DNA of 64,000 nucleotides from JBBRHQ01 sp963815645 (GTDB taxonomy: Bacteria > Actinomycetota > Thermoleophilia > Solirubrobacterales > 70-9), in contig CAWFHL010000004.1 in the NCBI GenBank assembly GCA_963815645.1, positions 62,001 through 126,000 of the forward strand, read 5' to 3'. The stretch's first letter is position 1. Each line of letters begins with the position of its first letter. Of the stretch, positions 46,033-54,694 are shown one piece after another. The notes under the pieces are model-generated. The model worked only from the letters and a program-made list of their open reading frames with translations, was not told the origin of the DNA and searched no databases. Both the position numbers and the translations under genes were made by a program.

Positions 46033-47307
46033 ATGACCAGGGCAGAGCTCGAGTCCACGCACATCGCCGAGTTGCATGCGCTCGCCGCGGAGGCGGAGGT
46101 GCCGCGCTATCGCGGGATGCGACGCGAGCAGCTGATCGAGGCGCTGCTCGGTGAGGAGCACGGCGAGGACGGGCAGGAGGCTCCGCGCCCGCGTCGCCGC
46201 CGCCGCGGACGCCGCGGAGGCCAGGCATCGGACGGGGCGCCGGCCGATCAGGAAGAGGAGGAGGGCGAGGAGGTGGCCGGCGTGATCGACATCGTCGCCC
46301 AGGGCCACGGTTTCGTCCGCTTGGAGGGCCTCGATCCGAGGCCCGGCGACGTCTACGTCTCGGCCTCCCAGATCAGACGTTGCGAGCTGCGCGCCGGCGA
46401 CGAGGTCAGCGGCCCGGCCCGCGAGCCGCGGCGCGGCGAGCGCCACCGCGCGCTGATCAAAGTCGATCGCGTCAACGGCGCCGAGCCGGCCGAGCAGCGC
46501 GGGACGGCTTTCGAGGAGCTGGTCCCGGTTGCGCCAGATCGGCGGATGGAGCTCGAGATCGATCCTTCAGACGTCCTCGTGCGAGCGGCGGACCTGCTCG
46601 CCCCGCTCGCCTACGGTCAGCGGGTACTGGTGCGGGCCGCGCCGCGCTCGGGGCGGACGACATTGCTTAGAGGTCTGGTCGAGGCGATCGCCGCGGCCGC
46701 CGACCCGCCGGGGATCGTCGTCCTTCTGGTCGATGAGCGCCCGGAGGAGGTCACCGAGTGGAAGCGCCGGGTGGGGAAGGCAGAGATCGCCGCCGCCGCA
46801 GCCGATCTGGAGCCCGCTGACCAGATCCGCCACGCGGAGCTGGCTATGGCGAGGGCGAAGCGCCGGGCGGAATCCGGCGAGGACGTGGTGCTGATCGTCG
46901 ATTCCCTCACCCGCCTGGGGGTCGCCTACGGGGATCCCGCTGCGGTGAAGCCTGTGTTCGGGGCCGGTCGCGAGACCGAGGATGAGGCTGCCGGCTCGCT
47001 CACGGTGATCGCCACCGTGCTCGGGGAGACAGAGGATTCCGACGATGTGCTTGCAGCGGTCGAGACGACCGAAAACGTGCTGCTGTCCCTGGATCCCGGG
47101 CTTGCCGCCGCCGGCATAATCCCGGCGCTCGATGTCGCGGCCTGCGCCGTCTCCGGCGAGGAGTCGCTGCGAACGCAGCCGGAGCTCGCGGCTGCTCGGC
47201 GACTCCGCGCGGAGCTGCGCGAGCGCTCTGTGGCCGAGGCGGCCGCGCTGCTGCGCGAGCGGATCGAGTCCAGCCCCTCCAACGCGGAGCTGCTATCAGG
47301 GACGTGA
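46033..47307 (+). CDS. Rho-like protein with degenerate ATPase motifs
   Basis: 424 residues with the Rho architecture: Rho_N (1-42, AELHALAAEAEVPRYRGMRR), acidic/basic linker, cold-shock-like RNA-binding domain (82-148, GVIDIVAQGHGFVRLEG, GDVYVSASQIRRCELRAGDE) and a RecA-like domain. The Walker A equivalent is RAAPRSGRTT (201-210), so both lysines of the usual PPKAGKT are arginine. DERPEEVT (234-241) and VDSLTRL (289-295) are kept. The Q-loop segment between DSLTRL and FGAGRE is about 15 residues shorter. The R-loop KGTGN is ETTEN, and the arginine-finger region (NRSGTR in Escherichia coli) reads AACAVSGEE. It may be a divergent paralogue with altered or lost ATPase. TATCCT lies 9 nt before the ATG. 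Confidence 0.8.
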   Translation: MTRAELESTHIAELHALAAEAEVPRYRGMRREQLIEALLGEEHGEDGQEAPRPRRRRRGRRGGQASDGAPADQEEEEGEEVAGVIDIVAQGHGFVRLEGLDPRPGDVYVSASQIRRCELRAGDEVSGPAREPRRGERHRALIKVDRVNGAEPAEQRGTAFEELVPVAPDRRMELEIDPSDVLVRAADLLAPLAYGQRVLVRAAPRSGRTTLLRGLVEAIAAAADPPGIVVLLVDERPEEVTEWKRRVGKAEIAAAAADLEPADQIRHAELAMARAKRRAESGEDVVLIVDSLTRLGVAYGDPAAVKPVFGAGRETEDEAAGSLTVIATVLGETEDSDDVLAAVETTENVLLSLDPGLAAAGIIPALDVAACAVSGEESLRTQPELAAARRLRAELRERSVAEAAALLRERIESSPSNAELLSGT

Positions 47308-47323
47308 GCGGCGTGGGGAGGGC

Positions 47324-47846
47324 TCAGCGCCGGTAGGCGATCCGCCGCCAGGACGGCTCGCGCGAGAGCTCGATCAGCTCTGAGCTGCGATCTGGCTGCA
47401 CGTAGCCGAAGGTCTGGCTCTCCTCGTCGAAGATCACGTCGAGCTCGCCTTCCTTGACCCTCTGGTCGAGCCAGGCGCCGCGGAAGACGAGGCGGCGGAT
47501 CCAGTGCACCATGCTGCGGTTGGCGGGCCCGACCAACTCCTCCCAGTTCTCGTTGATGTGCTCACCGAGCGGCGAGGAGGGCTCGGCGATCTCGCCACTG
47601 ACCGCGAGATCGAGCAGGTCTTCCAGCTCGAAGCGGCTCAGCCCCTGGTCAACGAAGCCGAGCTTGACCGCGGCTTGCTCGACCCGTTGCGCGAAGTCCT
47701 CCTCGTTGAAGGAGAAGCGAAGCTCGCCGTACTCGAGGACGTAGTCCGAGCCGGATTCGTAGTTCCCTCTTCGCGTCGTCTTCTTATCCACGTCGAAGCC
47801 TTGTCTGCTCCGCCGCGATCTCCGCCCGGGGCAGGGTCCGCATCAT
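47324..47846 (-). CDS. Conserved protein of unknown function, probable N-terminal frameshift
   Basis: About 174 residues; 155 of them (from the GTG at 47791) are in one frame: YESGSDYVLEYGELRFSFNE, LGFVDQGLSRFELEDLLDLA, VGPANRSMVHWIRRLVFRGA and FDEESQTFGYVQPDRSSELI. Acidic and soluble, no signal peptide, no recognised domain. I extend it to the ATG at 47846 because TAGGAT lies 7 nt upstream there and MMRTLPRAEIAAEQTRL reads toward the body, one base out of frame near 47790. If the extension is wrong, the GTG at 47791 is the start. Convergent with the Rho-like gene. Confidence 0.6.
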
Positions 47847-47971
47847 GCCGATCATCCTATTGGTGCGCGTGCCTGGGGTACGCACTGAACGAGGGTTTGC
47901 ACCGCGGGCGGATCTTTGCGCCATTCAGCGGACGCCGGGGCGAGCCGGGGGGTTTCGGCGCTTGGACAGGG

Positions 47972-48334
47972 GTGGTCGCCGACCAGACCCCGAGGAGGTT
48001 TCGCAGGCTGTGCCGGCGGCGGGTCGGAGGCCGCGAGGTGCCCGTGGCGGAGCGCTTCGGCGCCCGCCTGCTCGGGCTGGCGCTGCTGTCGGCTGACCGG
48101 GCCGGCCCGGGTCTGCTGATCCCCCGCTGTTCGTGCGTCCACACCTTCGGGATGCGCTTTGCCCTGGATCTTTTCTTCCTCGCCGAGAGCGGCGAGGTGC
48201 TCGCCGTGCGGCGCTCCGTCCCACCACGGCGCCTCGTCCGCTGCCACGGCGCCGAGTCGGTTCTGGAGGCTCCGGTCGCGCGGATCTCCTCCTTGAGGTG
48301 CTCCCGTCGCCGCACTCGGACGCGGACTTCTTGA
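47972..48334 (+). CDS. DUF192 family protein
   Basis: About 120 residues with the DUF192 pattern: VPVAERFGARLLGLALL, GPGLLIPRCSCVHTFGMRFA, LDLFFLAESGEVLAVR and HGAESVLEAP. Function unknown. In actinobacteria such genes commonly neighbour Tad/Flp secretion genes, as here. The start is uncertain (GTGs at 47972, 48038 and 48044). The last 20 residues are Arg-rich and may be off-frame owing to an indel. Confidence 0.65.
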   Translation: MVADQTPRRFRRLCRRRVGGREVPVAERFGARLLGLALLSADRAGPGLLIPRCSCVHTFGMRFALDLFFLAESGEVLAVRRSVPPRRLVRCHGAESVLEAPVARISSLRCSRRRTRTRTS

Positions 48335-48491
48335 AGATCATCGGGTAGTCGTTGCGGCTCACCGCCAGCCCGTCGGCGTGCGAGTAATCCCGCCGGCGTG
48401 CCGAAGGAACTCGATCACCGGCCTCACCTGCCCGGTCCCTCTCGCCGCACTTTCGAGGGGAGAGACCGCCTTGCCCCGCTCTTAGAGCCCC

Positions 48492-49205
48492 ATGCTTCCG
48501 GAGCGCAAGGAGATCGCCACAGTGGTTGTCTGCGAGGACGACGAGGCGACCCTCGAGCTGCTCTGTGACCACCTCTCCGCCGACCGCTTCGAAGTCCTGC
48601 CGGCCCCCTGCGCATCCGACGCCCTGCGCCTCGCCAGTTACAACCACCCGGATCTCATGGTCCTCGACCTCGGCCTTCCCGACGCCGGCGGTTTAGACGT
48701 CTTGCGCGAGATCCGCGAGGCCGACGGGGTCGCCGCCCGCTTCGATCCTTCCCTGCCGGTGATCGTCGTCTCTGGTCGCGGCACCGGGGAGGACCGGGTC
48801 CGCGGCTTCGAAAGCGGAGCGGATGACTATCTGGTCAAGCCGGTCCACTATCCGGAGCTGCGCTCCCGGATCGTCGCGATCCTGCGCCGCCGCCTCAACG
48901 GCCGCCACGGTCCCTGCCGGGTCGGCGAGATCCTGATCGACCCCGCGAGGCGCCGCGTCCAGGTCGGCGATCGCAAGGTCGAGCTCTCCAACAAGGAGTT
49001 TTCGCTGCTCCGTGCGCTGGCCGCCGACCCGACCCGGGTCTTCTCGAAGGAGGAGCTGCTCCGCGATGTCTGGGGCTATCGCTCCCTGGGCCGCACGCGG
49101 ACCCTCGACTCGCACGCCAGCCGCCTGCGCCGCAAGCTCGACCCCGACCAGGGCCGCTTCGTCGTCAACTGCTGGGGCGTCGGCTACCGGCTGATCGACG
49201 GATGA
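48492..49205 (+). CDS. OmpR/PhoB-family response regulator
   Basis: 237 residues. Receiver domain with the acidic pocket (EDD at 15-17), phosphoacceptor Asp59 (LMVLDLGLPDAGG), conserved Thr/Ser position (IVVSGRG) and Lys116 (DDYLVKPVHYPELRSR). A winged-helix DNA-binding domain follows (VELSNKEFSLLRALAADPTR, VFSKEELLRDVWGY, LDSHASRLRRKL, VNCWGVGYRLI). The stop overlaps the kinase gene start (ATGA), so the pair form a two-component system placed just before Tad secretion genes. Confidence 0.88.
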   Translation: MLPERKEIATVVVCEDDEATLELLCDHLSADRFEVLPAPCASDALRLASYNHPDLMVLDLGLPDAGGLDVLREIREADGVAARFDPSLPVIVVSGRGTGEDRVRGFESGADDYLVKPVHYPELRSRIVAILRRRLNGRHGPCRVGEILIDPARRRVQVGDRKVELSNKEFSLLRALAADPTRVFSKEELLRDVWGYRSLGRTRTLDSHASRLRRKLDPDQGRFVVNCWGVGYRLIDG

Positions 49206-49910
49206 GGAGCTCTCGCAGAGCGTTTCGGCGGGATGGCCGCTCTCGGCGACCCTGGCGCTGGCGCTGGCCGGGCTCTCGATCCGCGCCGGGCCGCCGCCGC
49301 AACGCGGTCAACGAAGCCCTTCACGAGCTGCGGCGACCCCTGCAGGCGATGGCCTTGAGCCTCTCCGAACCGGGACGGTCCAGCTCGCGCTCTCGGCCCT
49401 CGCCCGGCGTGGATGCCGCGCTCAACGGGGGCCGGCGGGAGCGCCGGCTCGGGCCGGTCCCCTGCCGGGCTCTGGTCGAGGCGGCGATCGGCCGCTGGCG
49501 CTCGCGCGCCGGCGCTGGCCGGGGGGAGGATCGAGCTGCGCTGGAGGGCGGGCGTGCCGGTGTTGCGGGGAGATCGCGCCGAGCTCTCGCAGGCGCTCGA
49601 CAACCTGCTGGTCAACGCGATCGAGCACGGCGGTCCGCTGATCACGGTCGACGCGATCACCCGGAGAGGAAATCTGCGGATCGCCGTCGCCGACAACGGG
49701 CCTGCCTCGAGGCCCGCCTGGAGGGCCGATTCCCCCGCGGAGGTGGTCGCCAGGCTCAGCGGCCGCCGCCGCCACGGGCACGGCCTCAACGTGGTCCGTC
49801 GGGTGGCTGCCTCCCACGGGGGCCGCTTCGCGCTGGAGCGCTCGGATCGCGGTTCGATCGCCGTGCTCGAGCTTCCCCTCGGCGCGGCGCGGCCGAGACG
49901 TGCGGCCTGA
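49202..49910 (+). CDS. Sensor histidine kinase, frameshifted
   Basis: About 235 residues over several frames. A short hydrophobic N-terminus (SATLALALAGLSIRAG) is followed by an H-box-like ALHELRRPLQAMALSL. After frame breaks the ATPase domain is plain: N-box RAELSQALDNLLVNAIEHGG, G1 VADNGP, G2 RRRHGHGLNVVRRVAASHGG. No sensor domain is visible, so it may sense via its membrane segment or be a partner-dependent kinase. Coupled to the response regulator by ATGA overlap. Breaks are probably sequence errors. Confidence 0.7.
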
Positions 49911-49925
49911 GCCCCGTACCTGCCG

Positions 49926-50551
49926 ATGAGCCGGCGCCGGCGGGCGGCGGCGTTCGGCGCCCTCGCGGTCCTCGCGGCGGTGCTGGCGGGGGCGATCGTC
50001 GACGGATACGGGTCGAGCGTCGCCAACAGCTACGGCGAGCTGCGCCAGGTATTGGTGACCCGCGCCGCGCTGCCTCGGGGAAGACGCTGGACCCGGCGGC
50101 CCTCGCCGATGCGCTCGAGCTCCGCCGGGTTCCGGCGCGCTTCGTCCCGCCCGGGGCGCTGAGGTCGCCTCCCGAGGCCCTCGGGCTCGAGCCGGTGGCG
50201 GACCTCCCGGCCGGTTCCTACCTGGTTGCCTCCGAGCTGCGTCCGCCCCGATCGACCCACGGCCTCGCGGGCTGCGCCGGCGGGCGGCGACCCGTGGAGA
50301 TCCGGGTATCGGGTAGCGAGGCGCTCGGGGCAAGCGGATCGCTGCCCGGCGGGACGCGGGTCGACGTCGTCGTCACCAGCGAGCCGCGGGGCGCCGGGCC
50401 GGGCCGCACCTATGTCGCGGCCGAGGGGGTTCCGCTGATCTCCCTGCGCCCGGGGAGGGCGACCCTCGGCCTGCGCCGCCAACAGGCACTGGAGCTGATC
50501 GCCGCCGAGAACTTCGCCCGCCAGGTGACCCTGCTCGTCAGCCCCCGGTGA
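49926..50551 (+). CDS. CpaB/RcpC-like SAF-domain pilus assembly protein, one frameshift
   Basis: About 208 residues. N-terminal membrane anchor (FGALAVLAAVLAGAIVDGYG), then a SAF domain: VLVTRAALPRG, frame shift near 50085, KTLDPAALADALELRRVPAR, FVPPGAL, DLPAGSYLVASELRPP. The C-terminal part has GTRVDVVVTSEPRG and ends QVTLLVSPR. CpaB proteins stabilise the Flp/Tad pilus secretin or assembly complex; in monoderms the role is less clear. It precedes tadABC with only the opposite-strand macrodomain gene between. Confidence 0.7.
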
Positions 50552-51041
50552 TCGCCTCCTCGAAGGCCAGCTTCGCCCGCTGGTCGGCGACCGCGAAGAC
50601 GATCAGCTCGAGGCCGGTGCCCTCGGCGATATGCCGCTCGCACTCCTCGACCTCGATCAGGGCGGCTCGGTCTATCGGGAAGCGCCCGACGCCGGTGCCG
50701 AAGGCAACCAGGGCCAGAGAGGAGGCGCCCAGCTGGTCGGCGGCGCGGAGCGTGCTGGCGGTCGCCTCGCGGATCGCCTCGGCCGAGGTCGGCCCGCCCA
50801 GCTCCATCGTCGCGGCGTGGATCACCCACCTCGATGGCATCTCGCCGGCCGAGGTCGCGACGGCCTGCCCGAGGCCGATCGGGGCTGCGGCGTCGCTTTC
50901 CTCCTGGATCACCGGTCCTCCGGCATGCGAGATCGCCCCTGCGACTCCGCCGCCGTGGCGCAGGTCGGTGTTCGCCGCGTTGGCGATCGCATCGACCTCG
51001 AGGCTCGTGATGTCCGCCTGCTCGACCGTGATCCGGGTCAT
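50538..51041 (-). CDS. Macrodomain protein (ADP-ribose/O-acetyl-ADP-ribose hydrolase-like)
   Basis: 167-residue stand-alone macrodomain. ADP-ribose-binding motifs: QADITSLEVDAIANAANTDL, HGGGVAGAISHAGG, VATSAGEMPSRWVIHAAT and VAFGTGVGRFPID. The family removes ADP-ribose from proteins or deacetylates O-acetyl-ADP-ribose. The ATG at 51041 is chosen because TAGTCT (51048-51053 on the complement) lies 6 nt upstream. Its 3' end overlaps the convergent CpaB-like gene by 14 bp. It interrupts the tad cluster on the opposite strand. Confidence 0.85.
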   Translation of the reverse strand: MTRITVEQADITSLEVDAIANAANTDLRHGGGVAGAISHAGGPVIQEESDAAAPIGLGQAVATSAGEMPSRWVIHAATMELGGPTSAEAIREATASTLRAADQLGASSLALVAFGTGVGRFPIDRAALIEVEECERHIAEGTGLELIVFAVADQRAKLAFEEAITGG

Positions 51042-51096
51042 TCGCACAGACTATTCACTCGGGGGAGAACCCCGATCGGCGGCGCCTTGGGAGGGC

Positions 51097-52188
51097 ATGA
51101 GCGCGAGGGATCGCCACCTCGACCGGCTGGCAGAAGCACTGCGGCACGTCCTGGTCGAGCGTCGCCGCTCGCAGGCCGTTGCCGGGAAAGGCTCGGGGGA
51201 GCCGCTTGAGGAAGCCGTGGCGGCGATCGTCGATGAGCGGGCGGCGGTGCTCGGCGAAGCCGACCGGCGCCGGCTTCGGGCCCGGATCATCCGGGAGACG
51301 GTCGGCCTCGGGCCGTTGGAGCCGCTGCTCGCCGACCCCGGGGTGGAGGAGGTGATGGTCAACGGGTCCGGCTCCGTCTACATCGAGCGGCAGGGGCGAA
51401 TCGAGGCGACCGAGGTCAGCTTCAATGGGGAGGACGAGCTGCGGAACATGATCGAGCGCATCCTCGCCCCGCTCGGGCGCCGCGTGGACGAGCTCAGCCC
51501 GATGGTCGACGCGCGGCTCGCCGATGGCTCCCGTGTCAACGTGATCATTCCCCCCTTGGCGGTGGATGGGCCGGCGGTCTCGATCAGGAGATTCGCCCGG
51601 CAGCGGCCCGGTCCGCAACGCCTGGTCGAGTTGGGGACGCTGGACCCCGCGCAGCTGGAGCGGCTTCGCAAGGCGGTGGGGCGGCGTGCCAGCATCCTGG
51701 TCAGCGGCGGCACCGGATCCGGGAAGACGACGATGCTGGGCGCGCTGTCAGGGTTCATCGGGCCCGGCGAGCGGATCGTGACGATCGAGGACGCAGCCGA
51801 GCTGCGGATGCAGCAGCCTCACGTGGTCAGGCTGGAGAGCCGGCCCGCGAGCGTCGAGGGCAGGGGCGAGGTGTCGATGCGCGACCTGCTCCGCAACGCA
51901 CTGCGGATGCGGCCGGACAGGATCGTCATCGGGGAGGTGCGCGGCGCCGAAGCGCTCGATCTGCTGACAGCGCTGAACACCGGCCATGACGGCGCGCTCT
52001 CGACCGTTCACGCGAACTCTCCCGCGGACGCGATGCGGCGGCTCGAGACGCTCGCTCTGATGGCCGATGTGGGTCTGCCCCACCGGGCGGTCAGGGAGCA
52101 GCTCGAGCGCGGGGTGGACCTGATCGTGCACATGGAGCGGGCCGCGGACGGCTCCCGCAGGGTCACGGAGATCGCTGAGCTGAGTTGA
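51097..52188 (+). CDS. tadA: TadA/CpaF-family secretion ATPase
   Basis: 363-residue hexameric ATPase of Flp/Tad pilus systems. N-terminal helical domain then GLGPLEPLLADPGVEEVMVN, Walker A SGGTGSGKTTML, Asp box IEDAAELRM, RPDRIVIGEVRGAEALDLLT (Walker B), and the His box TGHDGALSTVHANSP. ATG at 51097 with GGGAGG upstream; longer in-frame sequence is antisense to the macrodomain gene and rejected. It overlaps tadB (TTGA). Confidence 0.9.
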   Translation: MSARDRHLDRLAEALRHVLVERRRSQAVAGKGSGEPLEEAVAAIVDERAAVLGEADRRRLRARIIRETVGLGPLEPLLADPGVEEVMVNGSGSVYIERQGRIEATEVSFNGEDELRNMIERILAPLGRRVDELSPMVDARLADGSRVNVIIPPLAVDGPAVSIRRFARQRPGPQRLVELGTLDPAQLERLRKAVGRRASILVSGGTGSGKTTMLGALSGFIGPGERIVTIEDAAELRMQQPHVVRLESRPASVEGRGEVSMRDLLRNALRMRPDRIVIGEVRGAEALDLLTALNTGHDGALSTVHANSPADAMRRLETLALMADVGLPHRAVREQLERGVDLIVHMERAADGSRRVTEIAELS

Positions 52189-53039
52189 CCGGGATCGGGA
52201 CCCTGCCGCTGCTGCTCGGCGTCCTCGCCGGAGGGCTCAGCGCCCTGGCGGTCAGGGAGGCGGTTTTGGCGACCCCCGCCGTGGCTTCTTGGGTGCGGAT
52301 GGCGGTCGAGCCGCTCGCCAGAGCGGGAAGGGAGGGCTATCTGCCCTCCGTGGTCGAGCGCCGCCGCCTCGCCGCTCTCGGCTGTGCCGGGGCGATCCTC
52401 GGCGGCTGGCTCGCCGCCGGTCCCTCGCTGGCGATACCGCTGGCGGTCGCGGCGCCGGCGTTTGCCGGCTCGGCGATCTCGCACCGCCGCGCCCGCTTCC
52501 GGCGCTTGGTCGACGCGGCCATTCCGGAGGTCGCTCGCGCACTCGCCGACTCGCTCACCGGTGGGCGCTCGTTGCGCGCCGCGCTCGCAGCCGCCCCTGA
52601 TTCGCTCGATGGTCCCGTAGCCGCGGAGATGTCGAAGCTGGCAGCCGAGCTCGAGCTCGGGTCCCCGACCGGGGCAGCGCTGCAGGGTTTGAGCAGCCGG
52701 GTGGGTTCCCCGAGGCTGGATGCCTTCTGCGGCGCCCTGCTGAGCCAGCGGCTCGCGGGTGGCGACCTCGCCGGATTGCTGCGTCGCTTCGCGGCAGGCG
52801 CCGCCGAGCGCGACCGAGTGATGGAGGACGCTCGTACCGCCACCGCTCAGGCGCGGTTCACCGGCCTCCTGGTTGTTGCGATGCCGGCGGGAGCCATTCT
52901 GTTCGCCGAGCTGCTCGAGCCGGGCTTCGGCTCGAAGCTGTTGAGCTCACCGCCGTCCATCGCTCTGATCGCGGTAGCGGCATTCCTTCAGGTGGCGGGA
53001 TTCGCCGCGATCCGTCGGCTCTCGAGGGTGGCGGCGTGA
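52185..53039 (+). CDS. tadB: TadB-like inner-membrane platform protein
   Basis: 284 residues. Helices at the N-terminus (LPLLLGVLAGGLSALAV), middle (ALGCAGAILGGWLAAGPSLA) and C-terminus (FTGLLVVAMPAGAILFAELL; IALIAVAAFLQVAGFAAI), with the type II secretion F-domain between (VARALADSLTGGRSLRAALA, DLAGLLRRFAAGAAERDRVM). TTG start overlapping tadA and stop overlapping tadC show tight coupling. Confidence 0.82.
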   Translation: MTGIGTLPLLLGVLAGGLSALAVREAVLATPAVASWVRMAVEPLARAGREGYLPSVVERRRLAALGCAGAILGGWLAAGPSLAIPLAVAAPAFAGSAISHRRARFRRLVDAAIPEVARALADSLTGGRSLRAALAAAPDSLDGPVAAEMSKLAAELELGSPTGAALQGLSSRVGSPRLDAFCGALLSQRLAGGDLAGLLRRFAAGAAERDRVMEDARTATAQARFTGLLVVAMPAGAILFAELLEPGFGSKLLSSPPSIALIAVAAFLQVAGFAAIRRLSRVAA

Positions 53040-53854
53040 GTCCGGCCGCGGCGCTGGCGGCGGCATCTGCGCTTTTCGGCGTGGGCGCCGCGCGTGAGCT
53101 GCTTGCGGGCGGCGGAAGGCTCGAGCTCGGGCGGCTTCCGTCACTGGACCGCCGCGCCCTGGCGGCCGGGCTGCGCCTCGGGCTTCCCGGGCGGATCGCC
53201 CGGGCCGGCCTCGAGGCCAGGGTCTCGCTTGCGGCGCTTCTCGCCGCGAAGCTCGCCGTTGCCCTGGGCTCCTTCCCGATCGCCCTCGCAGTCGCCCCGA
53301 TGGCTCCGGGCCGGCTCTCGATCCTGGTAGTCGCCGGGATCCCAGCGGCCGGTTTCCTCGCCCCGGATGCGATCCTCGAGCGTGCGGCTCGCCGTCGCCG
53401 AGCGGAGATTCTCGCCGTCCTCCCCGACGCGCTCGACCGGCTCGCGGTCAGCGCCGGTCTGGGACGCGCCACCGCGGCCGGGTTCGAAGAGCTGGCCGGA
53501 CCGGGGGAGGGCACACTCTCCGAGGAATTGGCGGTGACCGTTGCCGAGATCTCCTGCGGAGTGCCGCAGGCCGAGGCCCTCAGCTCGCTGCGACGGCGGG
53601 TTCCCGGCCCGGAGCTGGCGGGGATCTGCGCGGCGATCGAGCGCTCGCGGCGTTTCGGCTCCCCACTCGCCGAGCAACTTCACCGCTTGGCGAGCGCCTT
53701 GCGGGTCGACCAGCGGCGGCGGATCGAGGAGCGTGCCGCGAGAGCGGCGCCGAAGATCCAGCTCGTCGTCGCGCTGGTCCTGGTCCCCTCGGTGCTGCTG
53801 ATCATCGTCGCCGCGGTGATCGCCAACGCCGACACCTTCCTAGCCGGATTCTGA
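53036..53854 (+). CDS. tadC: TadC-like inner-membrane platform protein
   Basis: 272 residues. T2SS F-domain (AVLPDALDRLAVSAGLGRAT, LAVTVAEISCGVPQAEALSS, GSPLAEQLHRLASALRVDQR) and a C-terminal membrane helix (IQLVVALVLVPSVLLIIVAA). GTG start within a GTGA overlap of tadB. No pilin, prepilin peptidase, TadZ or TadE gene follows; the operon ends at an opposing gene whose 3' end overlaps by 15 bp. Confidence 0.8.
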   Translation: MSPAAALAAASALFGVGAARELLAGGGRLELGRLPSLDRRALAAGLRLGLPGRIARAGLEARVSLAALLAAKLAVALGSFPIALAVAPMAPGRLSILVVAGIPAAGFLAPDAILERAARRRRAEILAVLPDALDRLAVSAGLGRATAAGFEELAGPGEGTLSEELAVTVAEISCGVPQAEALSSLRRRVPGPELAGICAAIERSRRFGSPLAEQLHRLASALRVDQRRRIEERAARAAPKIQLVVALVLVPSVLLIIVAAVIANADTFLAGF

Positions 53855-54694
53855 GCACTCCTCATGCAGGCGCCTGGCCACCGCCGCGGTGGCCACCCGC
53901 ATCCGGTCGAGCCCGTCGGCCTTCTTGCGGTGCCCCTTGACATAGCAGCAGAGCGAGCCGCCGACCAGCTCGAAGGCGAACTTCTCCGGCGCCGAGTCGG
54001 TCAGCCAGACGATGAAGGTGGGCGCGAAAAGCCGCCGCAGCCAGACCTGGTCCTGCTCGGGCGCGACGAAGATCTCGTAGCGGTCATCGAGCTCCTCGCT
54101 CTCCAGCTTGACCCGCTCGACGCTGCGGAAGGCGTCCTCGACCTTCTCCAGGGCCTTCAGCCCGAACTTGCGGTGCGCGTAGAGGGTGGGGACGTGAGCT
54201 GACGACTCGGGGACGTCGCAGATCCCGACCGTGTACCGGTAGTAGTTGGTCTGACGGTCGCCGTCGCTGTCGTAGTAGGTGTCCTCGTAGGTGTAGAGCG
54301 CCAGGGTGCCCTCAACGCCGTCCTCGAGCGGCCCCTGCAGGGAGTGCTCCGCGTAACGGTCATCGCCCTTGCGCAGCAACGGCGTCGTCACCGGCAGGGG
54401 CCCCTTCCCGGAATGGGTCATCTGCCGTTGCGACGCGTAGATGTCGAAGAACGACGCGGTGCTCGCGGCGGAGGCCATGGAATAGACCACGATCGCCGCT
54501 CCGACAATCACCACCGCCACCCCGATCAGGGCGACCACGGGCTGGATCGCGAATCCGATTCCCCCCGCCAGCAGCACCAGGACCCCGATCACCGCCCAGG
54601 TCTTGGCGGCGCCGAGCCTCCGCTTCAGGTGGAAGGCCAGCATGTCCCGGGAGTCGTCGACGATCGGGCCGCCGGAGGGGGCCGGTTCGGTCAT
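53840..54694 (-). CDS. Two-helix membrane protein of unknown function
   Basis: 284 residues. Two adjacent transmembrane helices (about residues 33-75: WAVIGVLVLLAGGIGFAIQP and ALIGVAVVIVGAAIVVYSMA), then a large soluble domain (RQMTHSGKGPLPVTTPLLRK, YTYEDTYYDSDGDRQTNYYR, LEKVEDAFRSVERVKLESEE, YEIFVAPEQDQVWLRRLFAP, FELVGGSLCCYVKGHRKKAD). It resembles membrane proteins annotated only as hypothetical; no enzyme motif. The ATG at 54694 is supported by TAGATT (54702-54707 on the complement), 7 nt upstream. Confidence 0.68.
   Translation of the reverse strand: MTEPAPSGGPIVDDSRDMLAFHLKRRLGAAKTWAVIGVLVLLAGGIGFAIQPVVALIGVAVVIVGAAIVVYSMASAASTASFFDIYASQRQMTHSGKGPLPVTTPLLRKGDDRYAEHSLQGPLEDGVEGTLALYTYEDTYYDSDGDRQTNYYRYTVGICDVPESSAHVPTLYAHRKFGLKALEKVEDAFRSVERVKLESEELDDRYEIFVAPEQDQVWLRRLFAPTFIVWLTDSAPEKFAFELVGGSLCCYVKGHRKKADGLDRMRVATAAVARRLHEECSESG

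Noticed and set aside
50548..51096. Long in-frame extension upstream of tadA
   Set aside because: It is antisense to a well-conserved macrodomain gene and the TadA family begins near the ATG at 51097.
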